Positions 24,996 through 34,760 are shown, numbered from the stretch's first letter. The stretch is DNA of 64,000 bases from Bombella sp. ESL0385 (GCF_009725755.1 NZ_WNIJ01000003.1:1-64000), one strand, 5' to 3'. The notes: generated by a model not told the origin, from the letters alone. Program-made: numbers and translations.

Positions 24996-26192
24996 CTACT
25001 TTGCCGGGGCCGGGGCTGGGCTTTCACTCTGCCCGTTAATGCGTACGCGTGGACCACGAGCCGGTTTGCCGCGCTTAGCGTCCTCGCCTTCAAGCCGCTC
25101 CATCTGGCGCGCTACCTCAGCATCATACCCGTAAGAGGCAGGCCGCTGATTCGCTAACGATATCTCCGGAGCCATGGGCTTTTCCGTCTCTGGCCCTTGC
25201 AACGCTACTTTGATGAAATGCCAAGGACGCTGCACTGCATCCATCACCGCTGTGGATTCATAGCCAGAATGGACCATACAATCGGCGCATTTCTCATACG
25301 CACCGGTACCGTACTGGTCCCACGCTGTATCATCCATCAGCTCCTTGAAGGTCTTAGCGTAACCTTCACCCAACAAATAGCAAGGACGCTGCCAACCAAA
25401 GACGGTCCGCAACGGCTTACCCCATGGGGTACAATGATATGTCTCGTTGCCTGCTAAGAAGTTGAGGAACAAAGGAGACTGCGTAAACCGCCATTTATGG
25501 CCCTTACCCAAGCGGAAAATATCCCGGAAAAGGGTCTTCGTCTTTTGGCGATTAAGGAAGTGCTCTTGGTCCGGGGCACGCTCATAAGCATAGCCCGGTG
25601 CTGTCATCACACCATCAACGCCTAGGCGCATGACTTCATCAAAAAAAGCTGCAACACGCTCTGGCTTAGCACCATCAAACAAGGTGCAGTTAATAGAGAC
25701 GCGGAAGCCTTTGGATTTTGCCAATTTAATGGCCTTCACCGCACGATCATACACCCCTTCTTGGCAGACGGACGAATCATGCATCTGCTGGTCACCATCG
25801 AGATGGATGTCCCACGAGAAGAAAGGTGATGGTTTATAGTCATCGATCTTCTTCTCTAGCAAAAGGCCATTCGTGCAGAGATACACATATTTTTTACGCG
25901 CCACGAGGCCCGCAATAATCTGTGGCATCTCTTTATGTAAGAGGGGCTCTCCCCCCGCCACAGCAATCACTGGGGCACCAGCTTCAGTATCCGCATCAAG
26001 ACATTCTTGATAGCTCATACGCTGGTTAAGAATCTTCGCTGGATAATCAATCTTGCCACAGCCCGCGCAAGCCAAATTGCAGCGGAACAGCGGCTCAAGC
26101 ATCAACACAAGCGGGTAACGCTTGCGCCCTGTGAGGTGCTGCTTGAGAACGTACCGTCCAACTCGGACAGCCTGCATCAATGGTACGGCCAT
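24996..26192 (-). CDS. hpnH: adenosyl-hopene transferase HpnH (radical SAM)
   Basis: 398 residues. Radical SAM cluster motif CNLACAGC (C38, C42, C45), preceded by YPLVLMLEPLFR and followed by AVAGGEPLLHKEMPQI. HpnH joins a 5'-deoxyadenosyl group to diploptene, the first step in making C35 hopanoids. The C-terminal ~60 residues are Pro/Arg-rich and variable. It diverges from hpnM with a 351-nt promoter region between them. Confidence 0.95.
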   Translation of the reverse strand: MAVPLMQAVRVGRYVLKQHLTGRKRYPLVLMLEPLFRCNLACAGCGKIDYPAKILNQRMSYQECLDADTEAGAPVIAVAGGEPLLHKEMPQIIAGLVARKKYVYLCTNGLLLEKKIDDYKPSPFFSWDIHLDGDQQMHDSSVCQEGVYDRAVKAIKLAKSKGFRVSINCTLFDGAKPERVAAFFDEVMRLGVDGVMTAPGYAYERAPDQEHFLNRQKTKTLFRDIFRLGKGHKWRFTQSPLFLNFLAGNETYHCTPWGKPLRTVFGWQRPCYLLGEGYAKTFKELMDDTAWDQYGTGAYEKCADCMVHSGYESTAVMDAVQRPWHFIKVALQGPETEKPMAPEISLANQRPASYGYDAEVARQMERLEGEDAKRGKPARGPRVRINGQSESPAPAPAK

Positions 26193-26543
26193 TATAATCC
26201 TCTGATAATATCTTCCTGAGCTGAATCACGGTATCAGAACACCCGTGGCACATAGCCCGACAGACGCGCCAGAACGATATCTGCCGGGCCTGCATCGCTC
26301 CCTCTCGCAGAAGCAGCGCAGAAATGCAAGCTTAACGAACTAAGCCCTACACCCTCACTAGAGGATTCGGTGGAAGATTCTCTCTTTTCCTTCTTACTGT
26401 GGACTCGTTTATCCGGCGGCAATGCGCTATACTGTCTCGCTAACTGTAGCAGATTCAACACAGTTATACGAAATCCTGCAAGGCGTACCCTTGCAAACTG
26501 CCCCATCGCCTCTTGCATAAAAGGACGCATAGGAGGAAAGAGC
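26193..26543. other. hpnH-hpnM divergent intergenic region
   Basis: 351 bp without a supported gene. It must contain promoters for hpnH (minus) and the hpnM operon (plus). Short open frames on both strands have no ribosome binding sites and atypical codon use. The only clear element is the AGGAGGA site in front of hpnM. Confidence 0.6.
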
Positions 26544-27203
26544 ATGTCCATGAAACGTTGTCTTATCTCTTCCCTTGGAATGATGGCCCTCGCTATAGGG
26601 ACTGTCTCCACTCTTGGGGTTCATCCCGCACTGGCAAGCCGGAGTTCGGCATCTGCCACCCCTGTTGCTACAACGCCACAAGCCCCGATAGAAGCCTTAT
26701 ATAAGGCCTTGGATAAGTCTGAACATTCCTCTGCCAATATGAGCAAACGCAGCGCAATGATCGCGCCGTTCGTTGAGCATGCTTTTGATATGGAGTCCAT
26801 CCTCAAACGCTCCATCGGGCTACATTACGACCATCTTTCTACTGCTGAAAAAAACGACCTATTGGCAGCTTTTAAACATTTCACCGTAGCGCGTTATGTC
26901 TCTACCTTTAAGCCGGGAACAGATGCTGTCTTTACCGTTGTAAACACGATCCAGCAGGATGGACGGACCATCGTCCACACCACTATCGGCGGGAAAGATG
27001 ACCCTAATGGGACACCAACACCCATTGACTATGTCATGGCCCAAGGTCCCGACGGCTGGCGCATCACCGATATTTTGCTAGATGGTCATATCAGCCAAGT
27101 TGCTGCTCAACGGGCTGATTTTAAGACAATCTTCAACGAGAAAGGAGCAAACGGCCTAGCGCGTAGCCTCACCACCAAAGCTGACGATTTCCTCCGCGAA
27201 TAA
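26544..27203 (+). CDS. hpnM: hopanoid-associated periplasmic protein HpnM (MlaC/Ttg2-like)
   Basis: 219 residues. Signal peptide (CLISSLGMMALAIGTVSTLG ... ALAS), then the MlaC/Ttg2 fold: AFDMESILKRSIGLHYDHLS, LLAAFKHFTVARYVSTF and DGWRITDILLDGHISQVAAQ. HpnM family proteins probably carry hopanoids or lipids in the periplasm together with HpnN. The ATG at 26544 has AGGAGGA seven bases upstream. First gene of hpnM-I-J-K. Confidence 0.92.
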   Translation: MSMKRCLISSLGMMALAIGTVSTLGVHPALASRSSASATPVATTPQAPIEALYKALDKSEHSSANMSKRSAMIAPFVEHAFDMESILKRSIGLHYDHLSTAEKNDLLAAFKHFTVARYVSTFKPGTDAVFTVVNTIQQDGRTIVHTTIGGKDDPNGTPTPIDYVMAQGPDGWRITDILLDGHISQVAAQRADFKTIFNEKGANGLARSLTTKADDFLRE

Positions 27204-27211
27204 TTTGCGAT

Positions 27212-27280
27212 AGCTTTTCATCACGTCCACCTACATTATAATTTGTATCCCACTCCGCTGGGCAGACGTGATGAAAAGCT
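27212..27280. repeat. perfect 16-bp inverted repeat between hpnM and hpnI
   Basis: AGCTTTTCATCACGTC (27212-27227) and GACGTGATGAAAAGCT (27265-27280) are perfect reverse complements with a 37-nt spacer. No T-run follows on either strand, so it is not a standard terminator. It may be a transcript-stabilising or attenuating hairpin inside the operon. It resembles in layout, but not in sequence, the 15-bp repeat in the AraC gene. Confidence 0.75.
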
Positions 27281-27324
27281 TAGAAAAACGTCCTTCCCTC
27301 CATTCTCATGAGGTATCTTGATTG

Positions 27325-28515
27325 ATGGCCCCACTCTTTGCGATAGCCTCCGCCCTGAGCGGAGCTTTTTCACTAGCGGGGCATGTGCAGAATCTCATCG
27401 GGACAAGCTTACTCTCTCGTTTCTGCCAGAATGTGCGCATCCCCGGTCGGCCTGCCCCCTATCAGCGCGAGGCTTCCTCTCACAACCAAGAGGCTCTAAG
27501 CCCCAGCGTTACGCTCATGAAGCCGGTACATGGGGATGAGCCACGCCTTGAAGACGCATTAGAAAGCTTCTTCCAGCAGGATTACCCATCCTATCAAATC
27601 ATCTTCGGCCTACATAAAGAAGATGATACGGCTCTACCGGTAATTCGCCGCCTCCAGCAGCGTTATCCTCATCACGATGTAACAATCATTATTGATGATG
27701 CCTTACATGGCCCTAATCGTAAGATCAGTAACCTCATCAATATGTATCCCTCTTGCCGACATGACATTTTGATCATCTCTGATTCCGATATTCATGTCAG
27801 CCCAGATTACATCACGCATATTGTTGAAGCATTCCAACAAGAGAAGGTTCAGCTTGTAACCACACTATATGCGGGCTTACCTGCTAGCCCCAGCCTCATC
27901 CGCATGTTGGGCGCCCATAGCATTAACACCAACTTCCTCCCCGGTGTGATGATGTCCCGCCTCATGGGGCGTCAAGATTGCCTCGGGGCTACGATGGCCC
28001 TCAAACGAACGCATTTACAACAGATTGGTGGGTTTGAGGCCCTTGTCTCTCATGTCGCTGATGATGCCGTGCTAGGCCAGCTTATCCGCCGTAATGGGGG
28101 GGAGATTGCCCTTGCGCGGACTTTATGCCAGACGACTATCACCGAGACCTCCCTAAAGGACCTTTTCACCCATGAGCTACGCTGGGGACGAACGGTTCGG
28201 AGTGTGGAGCCTCTTGGATATGGGCTTTCTGTCCTACAGTTACCGCTTTTCTGGGGGGTGTTGTGTGTCCTTTTTGCACCATCGCGCCGTTTTTCATGGG
28301 GCTTGTTGATAGGAGGGATGCTCTGCCGTGGAGCCGTGACACGGCGCATTAACCACCTGACAAACTGCGCTTTACCCGGCATTTTCCCTTTCCTTATATT
28401 CCGAGACTGCCTCTCTGCTTGTGTGATGCTCGGAAGTGCCCGTGGCTCGCGTGTAACATGGCGGGGGCAGACAATGCACATCTCCCGTGGCAAAACACGT
28501 ACGAAGTCCCTATAA
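27325..28515 (+). CDS. hpnI: hopanoid biosynthesis glycosyltransferase HpnI
   Basis: 396 residues, ceramide-glucosyltransferase-like GT2. N-terminal membrane helix, SVTLMKPVHGDEPRLEDALE, ISDSDIHVSPDYITHIV (D-x-D), then the acceptor-site region CLGATMALKRTHLQQIGGFE and the QLRWGR-like HELRWGRTVRS, and C-terminal hydrophobic segments. HpnI adds N-acetylglucosamine to bacteriohopanetetrol, leading to glucosamine-type hopanoids after HpnK and HpnJ act. The start may be the TTG at 27322 or the ATG at 27325; GAGG lies just upstream. Confidence 0.93.
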   Translation: MAPLFAIASALSGAFSLAGHVQNLIGTSLLSRFCQNVRIPGRPAPYQREASSHNQEALSPSVTLMKPVHGDEPRLEDALESFFQQDYPSYQIIFGLHKEDDTALPVIRRLQQRYPHHDVTIIIDDALHGPNRKISNLINMYPSCRHDILIISDSDIHVSPDYITHIVEAFQQEKVQLVTTLYAGLPASPSLIRMLGAHSINTNFLPGVMMSRLMGRQDCLGATMALKRTHLQQIGGFEALVSHVADDAVLGQLIRRNGGEIALARTLCQTTITETSLKDLFTHELRWGRTVRSVEPLGYGLSVLQLPLFWGVLCVLFAPSRRFSWGLLIGGMLCRGAVTRRINHLTNCALPGIFPFLIFRDCLSACVMLGSARGSRVTWRGQTMHISRGKTRTKSL

Positions 28516-28599
28516 CGAACCCCAACAACGATCGTGCCCCTTAATCCTGATCAACGAAACCGGCGTTGACAGGCCCGACATTATCAGGAGTGTCCATAC

Positions 28600-30024
28600 A
28601 TGTTGAGAACATTGTTTCTACAGCCCCCATCCTTCGACGGCTTTGATGGTGGTGCTGGCTCACGTTATCAGGCGAAGCGAGAGATTCGCTCCTTCTGGTA
28701 TCCTACATGGTTGGCCCAACCTGCAGCAATGGTCCCCGGCTCTCGCTTGATTGACGCTCCACCGGCTAAAATGGGCATGGGGCCTATCCTTGAGGATGTG
28801 AAGAATCGTGATCTCGTCATCATGCACACCTCCACACCCTCCTTCCCCTCTGATGTCCGCGTGGCACAAATGCTGAAGGACGCCAACCCGAAGCTGAAGA
28901 TTGGTATGGTTGGCGCAAAAGTTGCCGTCCAGCCCGATGAGAGCCTTGCCCAAGGCAGCCCGATCGACTTCGTAGCCCGCAATGAGTTCGACTTCACCAT
29001 CAAAGAGATTGCCGAGGGGAAACCTCTCGCAGAGGTTGATGGCATCACATGGCGTAATGAAAATGGTGAGATTATCACCAATAAAGACCGTGCGATGATT
29101 GAGGATATGGATAGCCTCCCCTTCGTAACGGAGGTTTATAAGCGCGACCTACGGATTGAAGATTACTTCATCGGTTATCTCAAGCATCCTTATATCTCCA
29201 TCTATACAGGCCGTGGGTGTAAGTCCCGCTGCACCTTCTGCCTTTGGCCGCAAACTGTGGGTGGGCACCGCTACCGTACCCGCAGCCCAGAGCATGTAGC
29301 CGCTGAAATTAAGCTTGCGATGAAATACTTCCCGCAGGTGAAAGAGTTCTTCTTTGATGATGATACCTTCACCGATGACCTCCCCCGCGCAGAGGCCATC
29401 GCACGGGAGCTGGGCAAGCTGGGTGTAACATGGTCCTGCAATGCTAAAGCCAATGTCCCTTATGACACGCTAAAAGTTCTGCGTGATAACGGCTTACGCT
29501 TGCTGCTGGTAGGGTATGAGAGCGGCAATCAACAAATCCTGCATAACATCAAAAAAGGTATGCGGATTGAGACAGCGCGTGAGTTCACCAAAAACTGCCA
29601 CAAGCTGGGCATTAAGATTCACGGGACCTTCATTGTTGGTCTGCCCGGTGAAACACGCGAGACCATCCGCGAAACCATCCAATATGCTAAAGAGATTGAC
29701 CCGCACACATTACAGGTCTCTCTCGCAGCTCCTTATCCGGGGACATTCCTGCATAAGCAGGCCTCTGAGAATGGCTGGCTGAATCTTGATGAAGCTGAGC
29801 TGATTGACGAGAATGGTGTGCAGATTGCCCCGCTGCATTACCCCCATCTCTCCCATACGGAAATCTTTAAGAGCGTGGAGACCTTCTATAAGGAGTTCTA
29901 TTTCCGCCCTTCCAAGATTTTCGCTATCGTCAAGGAGATGGCAACAGACCCACAAATGCTCAAACGCCGCTTGCGTGAGGGTGTGGAGTTCTTCCAGTTC
30001 CTCCGTCAGCGTCATTCTGCCTAA
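28600..30024 (+). CDS. hpnJ: hopanoid biosynthesis radical SAM protein HpnJ
   Basis: 474 residues. An N-terminal cobalamin-binding-like domain (DLVIMHTSTPSFPSDVRVAQ) is followed by a radical SAM core with GRGCKSRCTFC (C207, C211, C214), FFFDDDTFTDDLPRAE and GTFIVGLPGETRETI. HpnJ carries out the ring rearrangement that makes the cyclitol-type head group from the glucosaminyl hopanoid. It lies 84 nt after hpnI and 12 nt before hpnK. Confidence 0.95.
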   Translation: MLRTLFLQPPSFDGFDGGAGSRYQAKREIRSFWYPTWLAQPAAMVPGSRLIDAPPAKMGMGPILEDVKNRDLVIMHTSTPSFPSDVRVAQMLKDANPKLKIGMVGAKVAVQPDESLAQGSPIDFVARNEFDFTIKEIAEGKPLAEVDGITWRNENGEIITNKDRAMIEDMDSLPFVTEVYKRDLRIEDYFIGYLKHPYISIYTGRGCKSRCTFCLWPQTVGGHRYRTRSPEHVAAEIKLAMKYFPQVKEFFFDDDTFTDDLPRAEAIARELGKLGVTWSCNAKANVPYDTLKVLRDNGLRLLLVGYESGNQQILHNIKKGMRIETAREFTKNCHKLGIKIHGTFIVGLPGETRETIRETIQYAKEIDPHTLQVSLAAPYPGTFLHKQASENGWLNLDEAELIDENGVQIAPLHYPHLSHTEIFKSVETFYKEFYFRPSKIFAIVKEMATDPQMLKRRLREGVEFFQFLRQRHSA

Positions 30025-30036
30025 GGCAAACGCCGC

Positions 30037-30873
30037 ATGAATACCTCTACACAACGCCGTGTTATTTTCTCTGCCGATGATTTCGGTATGAGTGTGGAGG
30101 TCAATGAGGCGATTGAGGAGGCCCATCGCAAAGGCCTCCTCAGCACGGCAAGCCTCATGGTTGCCGCCCCGGCTTTTGAGGACGCTCTACGCCGTGCCCA
30201 ACGTATGCCAGACCTCCGGTTGGGGTTACATCTTGTCGTTATAGAGGGCGATTCCTGCCTGCATCTGCCTGTTATTACGGATGAAAAAGGCTGGTTTGGT
30301 CGGAATCAAGTAGGGCTGGGCTTTCAATATTTCTTCTCTCCCACCACGCGCTCTGCGTTAAAGAAGGAAATCCACGCTCAATTCCAGCAATTTGCACGCA
30401 CAGGGCTGCGGTTGGACCATGCCAATGCGCATAAGCATATGCATCTCCATCCCACAATCGGGCATTTACTGCTCCAAACGGGCAAAATCTATGGGTTAAA
30501 GGCCGTTCGCACACCTATGGAACCTGCGGGCCCCTTGGGGGAAACGCCTCACCTAGGTGACCGCGCGTTGGAGCAATGGACGCGTGTCCTACGCTGGCAA
30601 ATTTGGAAAGCCGGGATGAAAACCAACGATTCCTGCTTTGGTTTGCGGTGGTCTGGCCATATGACGCCAGAGCGCATCCAACGCCTCATCCCTCAACTCC
30701 CTGCCGGGGTGAGTGAGATTTATTTCCACCCTGCCAAGAGCCAAAACGCACAAATGGCTGCCCTCATGCCCGGCTATCAGCCAGAGCAAGAGCTAGCTGC
30801 CTTAACAGACCCTGCTACGCGCGCGTTACTCGCCCCACATAACATCCAACTGACAACATGGGACGCGCTGTAA
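30037..30873 (+). CDS. hpnK: hopanoid N-acetylglucosamine deacetylase HpnK (YdjC-like)
   Basis: 278 residues. YdjC/ChbG fold: IFSADDFGMSVEVNEAIEEA with the metal-binding Asp pair, RLGLHLVVIEG, and LDHANAHKHMHLHPTI with His ligands. HpnK removes the acetyl group from the product of HpnI. Last gene of hpnM-I-J-K; 27 nt separate it from the convergent kinase gene. Confidence 0.93.
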   Translation: MNTSTQRRVIFSADDFGMSVEVNEAIEEAHRKGLLSTASLMVAAPAFEDALRRAQRMPDLRLGLHLVVIEGDSCLHLPVITDEKGWFGRNQVGLGFQYFFSPTTRSALKKEIHAQFQQFARTGLRLDHANAHKHMHLHPTIGHLLLQTGKIYGLKAVRTPMEPAGPLGETPHLGDRALEQWTRVLRWQIWKAGMKTNDSCFGLRWSGHMTPERIQRLIPQLPAGVSEIYFHPAKSQNAQMAALMPGYQPEQELAALTDPATRALLAPHNIQLTTWDAL

Positions 30874-30900
30874 ACACACCGCGCCCCCTAGTGCTACGCC

Positions 30901-31887
30901 TTAGGCTTTAAGGGCAAAATCCGCACCTGGACGACCACCAAGGCGAGCAATCACATGGCCTGCAGCCTCATTGCCTAACCGCGCAGACTCCACAAGAGAA
31001 TGATGGCGGCTATAGCCTGCGAGGAAGCCCGCTGCAAAAGCATCACCCGCACCAGTTGTATCAACCAGCTTCACCGGCTTAGTGGGGACATCGTGCCGTT
31101 CCTCACCCGCTTGGATAACAGCCCCCTTCTCCCCACGGGTCACAACACCAAGGGCAACATCATGAGAGAGGGCTTTTAAAGCATCATCAAGCGTCTCTGT
31201 CTCGTAAAGGGCGAGAATCTCAGCCTCATTGGCAAAGAGGATATCAACCGATTCTGCCACAAAATCCCGGAAAGCTGCCTGATGACGTTGGATGCAGAAA
31301 CTATCAGAGAGCGTTAAAGAGACCTTACGCCCCGCTTTATGCGCTAAACGGGCTGCCTGATAAAAAGCCTCCTGCGCTTGGGGGCGATCAAATAAATAAC
31401 CCTCAAGGTAGGTAATAGCCGACTCGGCCACGATATTCTCTAAAACATCATGGGGTGTGAACTCCACACAAGCCCCTAGATATGTAAACATCGTGCGTTG
31501 GCCATCGGGCGTAATCAACACAATGCAACGCGCTGTAGGAATAGCCTCGCCAGCCGCTAGGGGCGTGGAGGGGACATCTATACCCTGTTTGCGTAAATCC
31601 GCTGTAAAATCCTCGCCCGCTTTATCGGCTGCAACCTTACCAAGATAAGCTGTTTTTACCCCCATACGCGCAGCAACAACCACACTATTCGCTGCTGAGC
31701 CACCCCCTGCTACATGCTCGATATGGATACGCTGCTCCAACTTTGCCATGGTAGCAGCATCAATGAGCGTCATGCTCCCCGGTACAGCCCCAAACTCTGC
31801 CAACAGCTCTGGCGTGACAGTTGCCAGCACATCCACGATGGCATTGCCAATGCATAAAAGGTCATATTTCGGAGGGGTAGCGGACAT
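30901..31887 (-). CDS. PfkB-family sugar/nucleoside kinase (adenosine kinase-like)
   Basis: 328 residues. GGSAANSVVVAARMGVKTAY (N-terminal PfkB signature region), LLAAG-type sugar site, NEAEILALYE, VVTRGEKGAVI and the catalytic DTTGAGDAFAAGFLAGY with the anion hole and catalytic Asp. Overall similarity is to alphaproteobacterial adenosine kinases. Substrate cannot be fixed from sequence; a hexose or inosine-type nucleoside is also possible. Single-gene unit, divergent from bactofilin. Confidence 0.85.
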   Translation of the reverse strand: MSATPPKYDLLCIGNAIVDVLATVTPELLAEFGAVPGSMTLIDAATMAKLEQRIHIEHVAGGGSAANSVVVAARMGVKTAYLGKVAADKAGEDFTADLRKQGIDVPSTPLAAGEAIPTARCIVLITPDGQRTMFTYLGACVEFTPHDVLENIVAESAITYLEGYLFDRPQAQEAFYQAARLAHKAGRKVSLTLSDSFCIQRHQAAFRDFVAESVDILFANEAEILALYETETLDDALKALSHDVALGVVTRGEKGAVIQAGEERHDVPTKPVKLVDTTGAGDAFAAGFLAGYSRHHSLVESARLGNEAAGHVIARLGGRPGADFALKA

Positions 31888-32137
31888 GATAGGTCACTTT
31901 CTTTTATAGTCTGACATTAAATATTCCCTACCATAACCTTCAGACCTTGTAGAGCCATCTCTCTTTATCCTCTCGTGATAAGGAAAAGATGCACTTACCT
32001 GCATGGATTACCTAGCCAAGGGCACGACTTCCCTCTATTTTAGGGATACGCCTGATGACAGGGCAGAGTTCGGCATGGCTCCCCTTAGGAGATGTGCCGT
32101 TATTGCGTGCTACTCTATCGCCTGATTAAAGGAAATC

Positions 32138-32638
32138 ATGTCTCTACCTACTCCCCCCTCCCCTATGCCGGGTCCCGCTCCCCGCCAGCGGATAACCCCC
32201 AACCGCAATAATCACCAAGAAAAAACACGCACAGTTGACAATGCGCGGACTCTCATCGTCCATAACAGCATTACCATCCGCGGCTCGATTGAGAATATTG
32301 AACGTCTCATTGTCGAAGGAACAGTTGCTGTAGAACATTTAACGGTGAAAGAACTTATCATCGCCCCTGACGGGCACTTTCATGGTTCAGCAGAAGCGGG
32401 AACGGCTGAAGTTGCTGGCACACTAGAAGGTGACCTCACTGTCCGCAATATGCTTACTATCCGCACTAGTGGGCGGCTACTCGGCAATGCAGAATGTCGC
32501 CGCTTGCAGGTCGATGAAGGCGGCCAAGTCACAGGGAAGTTGGGCATGATTACCTCAGCCCTCCCCGGCAATAAAGACCATAACGTGTCCCACCATCATG
32601 AGAGCGAAAAACATAGCACCGAGTCTCATCACGCCTAA
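32138..32638 (+). CDS. bactofilin (polymer-forming cytoskeletal protein)
   Basis: 166 residues. A disordered Pro-rich N-terminus, a central right-handed beta-helix (ENIERLIVEGTVAVEHLTVK, FHGSAEAGTAEVAGTLEGDL, IRTSGRLLGNAECRRLQVDE) and a His-rich disordered tail. Bactofilins self-assemble without nucleotides and place cell-wall or polar proteins. It ends at a strong terminator. The unusual feature is the His/Ser-rich tail. Confidence 0.92.
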   Translation: MSLPTPPSPMPGPAPRQRITPNRNNHQEKTRTVDNARTLIVHNSITIRGSIENIERLIVEGTVAVEHLTVKELIIAPDGHFHGSAEAGTAEVAGTLEGDLTVRNMLTIRTSGRLLGNAECRRLQVDEGGQVTGKLGMITSALPGNKDHNVSHHHESEKHSTESHHA

Positions 32639-32675
32639 GCCCGGCTCTATCTGTTACGCTATGGCCTCAGCTTAC

Positions 32676-32716
32676 AAAAAAGCTGCCAGCTTCCTTAAAG
32701 GACTGGCAGCTTTTTT
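32676..32716. terminator. bidirectional terminator, bactofilin/gcrA
   Basis: AAAAAAGCTGCCAG (32676-32689) pairs perfectly with CTGGCAGCTTTTTT (32703-32716). With A and T runs on both sides it serves both the bactofilin gene and the convergent gcrA gene. Confidence 0.9.
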
Positions 32717-32736
32717 GTACCGCTTATATGGCCATT

Positions 32737-33402
32737 TTAATGGCGGCGGTCTCGAATCTTTACATAAGCTATGGCCGCATGCTCAGCACAATAAGGCTTG
32801 CCCGCAAGAGGGGTAGCCCCACAAAAATGAAACTCCGGCGTACCGGGGTCCCCATGGGGCCATTGGCATGTTGGCCCTTGTCGTGTGGAGCGATCCATCA
32901 CCTCCCGTACCCGGCGCGGCGGCGCAACCTTACGCGGCGCAGCCACAACGGCAGGGCGGCTCGCCTCCTCTACATCCTTTAATGCTGGCTCATCAACCGC
33001 AACTGTCTTTTGAGGGGTAGGCGGTACCGCCGGCACCTCCTGCGGCTTTGAGGCAAGCTTCTTCGGCTTTTCTACCTTCGCCTTCTCCTCCACAGGGGGC
33101 GTAGCGAACAGCTCCTCCGTCACAGCGGATGCCTTTTTCTGCTTCGCTGTGGCAGCTGGGGCCTCTCCCTCAGCAGTTTTTTTAGCACGACTAGCACGCG
33201 GGCGCGCAGGCTTGGCCCCGCCCTCCGTAGCGGTTTTATTACGGATGGGGGACGGGCGCGAGGGTAAGTTAAGACGATGAGCCTTACCAACAACCGCATT
33301 TTTTGTAATAGAAAGCTGACGGCCAATCTCCGCTGTGGAGAGACCTTGCTCCCACAATTCTTTAAGACGAGCAATCAGCTCATCTGTCCATTCCATAGCC
33401 AT
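32737..33402 (-). CDS. gcrA: GcrA-family cell cycle regulator
   Basis: 221 residues. N-terminal helix-turn-helix EWTDELIARLKELWEQGLST ... ITKNAVVGKAHRLNL, a long Lys/Ala/Pro-rich linker, and the conserved C-terminal CQWPHGDPGTPEFHFCGA ... GKPYCAEH, a Cys/His cluster that in GcrA contacts sigma-70. GcrA activates promoters with methylated GANTC sites. The ATG at 33402 has a GGAGAGAG region upstream; 33396 is an alternative. Confidence 0.93.
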   Translation of the reverse strand: MAMEWTDELIARLKELWEQGLSTAEIGRQLSITKNAVVGKAHRLNLPSRPSPIRNKTATEGGAKPARPRASRAKKTAEGEAPAATAKQKKASAVTEELFATPPVEEKAKVEKPKKLASKPQEVPAVPPTPQKTVAVDEPALKDVEEASRPAVVAAPRKVAPPRRVREVMDRSTRQGPTCQWPHGDPGTPEFHFCGATPLAGKPYCAEHAAIAYVKIRDRRH

Positions 33403-33486
33403 TGCTGCTCTCTCCACTCCTGCCCGTAGCGTTGTTACGGGGCTCTTATGCTACGCTTTTATCAGGAAAATAAGGTTAGCTCAAAA

Positions 33487-34701
33487 CTAACCTTTCTGCC
33501 CCATATTCATAGGGGCATGAGCCCCCCGCTCAATAATCCGCAACTGCCCTTTTTCCACACATAAAACGGTCTCACCACGCAAAAGAGCTTGCGCCTCCCG
33601 GCCGAATAAACGCGCCCGCCACCCTGTCAGGACAGGTAAGTCCTGCTCTCCTTGGACCAGACGCTCCAGCTCCTCAGCAGAGGCAATAAGCCGTGAGGCC
33701 ACCTTGCCTTCCTCACTCCGCACAGTAAGAAGCACCTTCAATAAGGCTAATACTCCTGCCGGAGCGCGCGGGCCATCGCCTTTGCGGCGAGAGGGAAGCT
33801 CTGGCCGAGCTTCCTCTGGACATTGCTCACCTTGCTGCACTGCTGCCAATAAAGCCCGCCCTAACGGCCCTTCTGCAAACTCCGCCGTCACCCCGCGAAT
33901 CCGAATCAGCTGGGCTATAGTATGCGGATGGACTGCGGCAATCTCCAACAAGCTTTCATCACGAATAATGCGCTGACGCGGGACATCCTCTTGCTGTGCT
34001 GCCCCTTCGCGCCATGCGACAATCTCCCGCAAAATCGCAAGAACTTTGCGGTTATGCGTCCGTGGCTTTAGCTTCTTCCATAATTTTTGCACATCAGGCC
34101 GGAACACACGCTCATCTGCCAAAGCAGATAATTCATCCTTAACCCATGCAAGCCGCCCTTGCTCCTCTAACTGATGGAGGAGCATCTCATAAATCACCCG
34201 CAGATGCGTTACATCAGCACTTGCATACGCAATTTGCGCTTTTGAGAGCGGACGCGCCGCCCAATCACTAAAACGATGCGATTTATCAATCGACTGCCCC
34301 GTAAGGGAGACTACGAGGTTATCATACCCCACTTGCTCCCCAAAACCTGCAACCATAGCCGCTACTTGTGTATCAAACACATTAACGGGCAACCGCCCAA
34401 ATAAATGCAGGAAAATCTCTAAATCTTGCCGTGCTGCGTGGAAAACTTTCACACAATCTGGCTCAGCCAACAAAGCCGCCAAAGGGGAGAGGTCTATCCC
34501 CGGTACGCATGTATCAATCAAGGCAACATCATCTACCCCGCCAAGCTGTACCAAGCAGAGACGTGGCCAATAGGTCCTCTCCCTAACAAACTCCGTATCT
34601 ATCGTAACAAAAGGCTCATGCTGCAATTTAGCGCATATAGAGGCCACCCCGGCAGAGGTGGTTATCATAACAGGGGCCGGGAACACTCGCTTTTTAGACA
34701 T
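33487..34701 (-). CDS. rnd: ribonuclease D
   Basis: 404 residues. DEDD exonuclease domain: FVTIDTEFVRERTYWPRLCL (D, E), VFHAARQDLEIFLHLF (D) and IAYASADVTHLRVIYEML (Y, D), followed by HRDC domains (LREIVAWREGAAQQEDVPRQ, LLEIAAVHPHTIAQLIRIRG). It trims 3' ends of tRNA and other small RNAs. The ATG at 34701 has GAGGGGG close upstream. Confidence 0.93.
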   Translation of the reverse strand: MSKKRVFPAPVMITTSAGVASICAKLQHEPFVTIDTEFVRERTYWPRLCLVQLGGVDDVALIDTCVPGIDLSPLAALLAEPDCVKVFHAARQDLEIFLHLFGRLPVNVFDTQVAAMVAGFGEQVGYDNLVVSLTGQSIDKSHRFSDWAARPLSKAQIAYASADVTHLRVIYEMLLHQLEEQGRLAWVKDELSALADERVFRPDVQKLWKKLKPRTHNRKVLAILREIVAWREGAAQQEDVPRQRIIRDESLLEIAAVHPHTIAQLIRIRGVTAEFAEGPLGRALLAAVQQGEQCPEEARPELPSRRKGDGPRAPAGVLALLKVLLTVRSEEGKVASRLIASAEELERLVQGEQDLPVLTGWRARLFGREAQALLRGETVLCVEKGQLRIIERGAHAPMNMGQKG

Positions 34702-34760
34702 ACCCCCTCTTACACCCTCCTACAAAAGCTGACCATCTCTCTGCCGCACGATAACACCAT

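Noticed and set aside
26234-26611. Minus-strand open frame in the hpnH-hpnM gap
   Set aside because: It overlaps the hpnM signal peptide, lacks a binding site and has no protein-like pattern.
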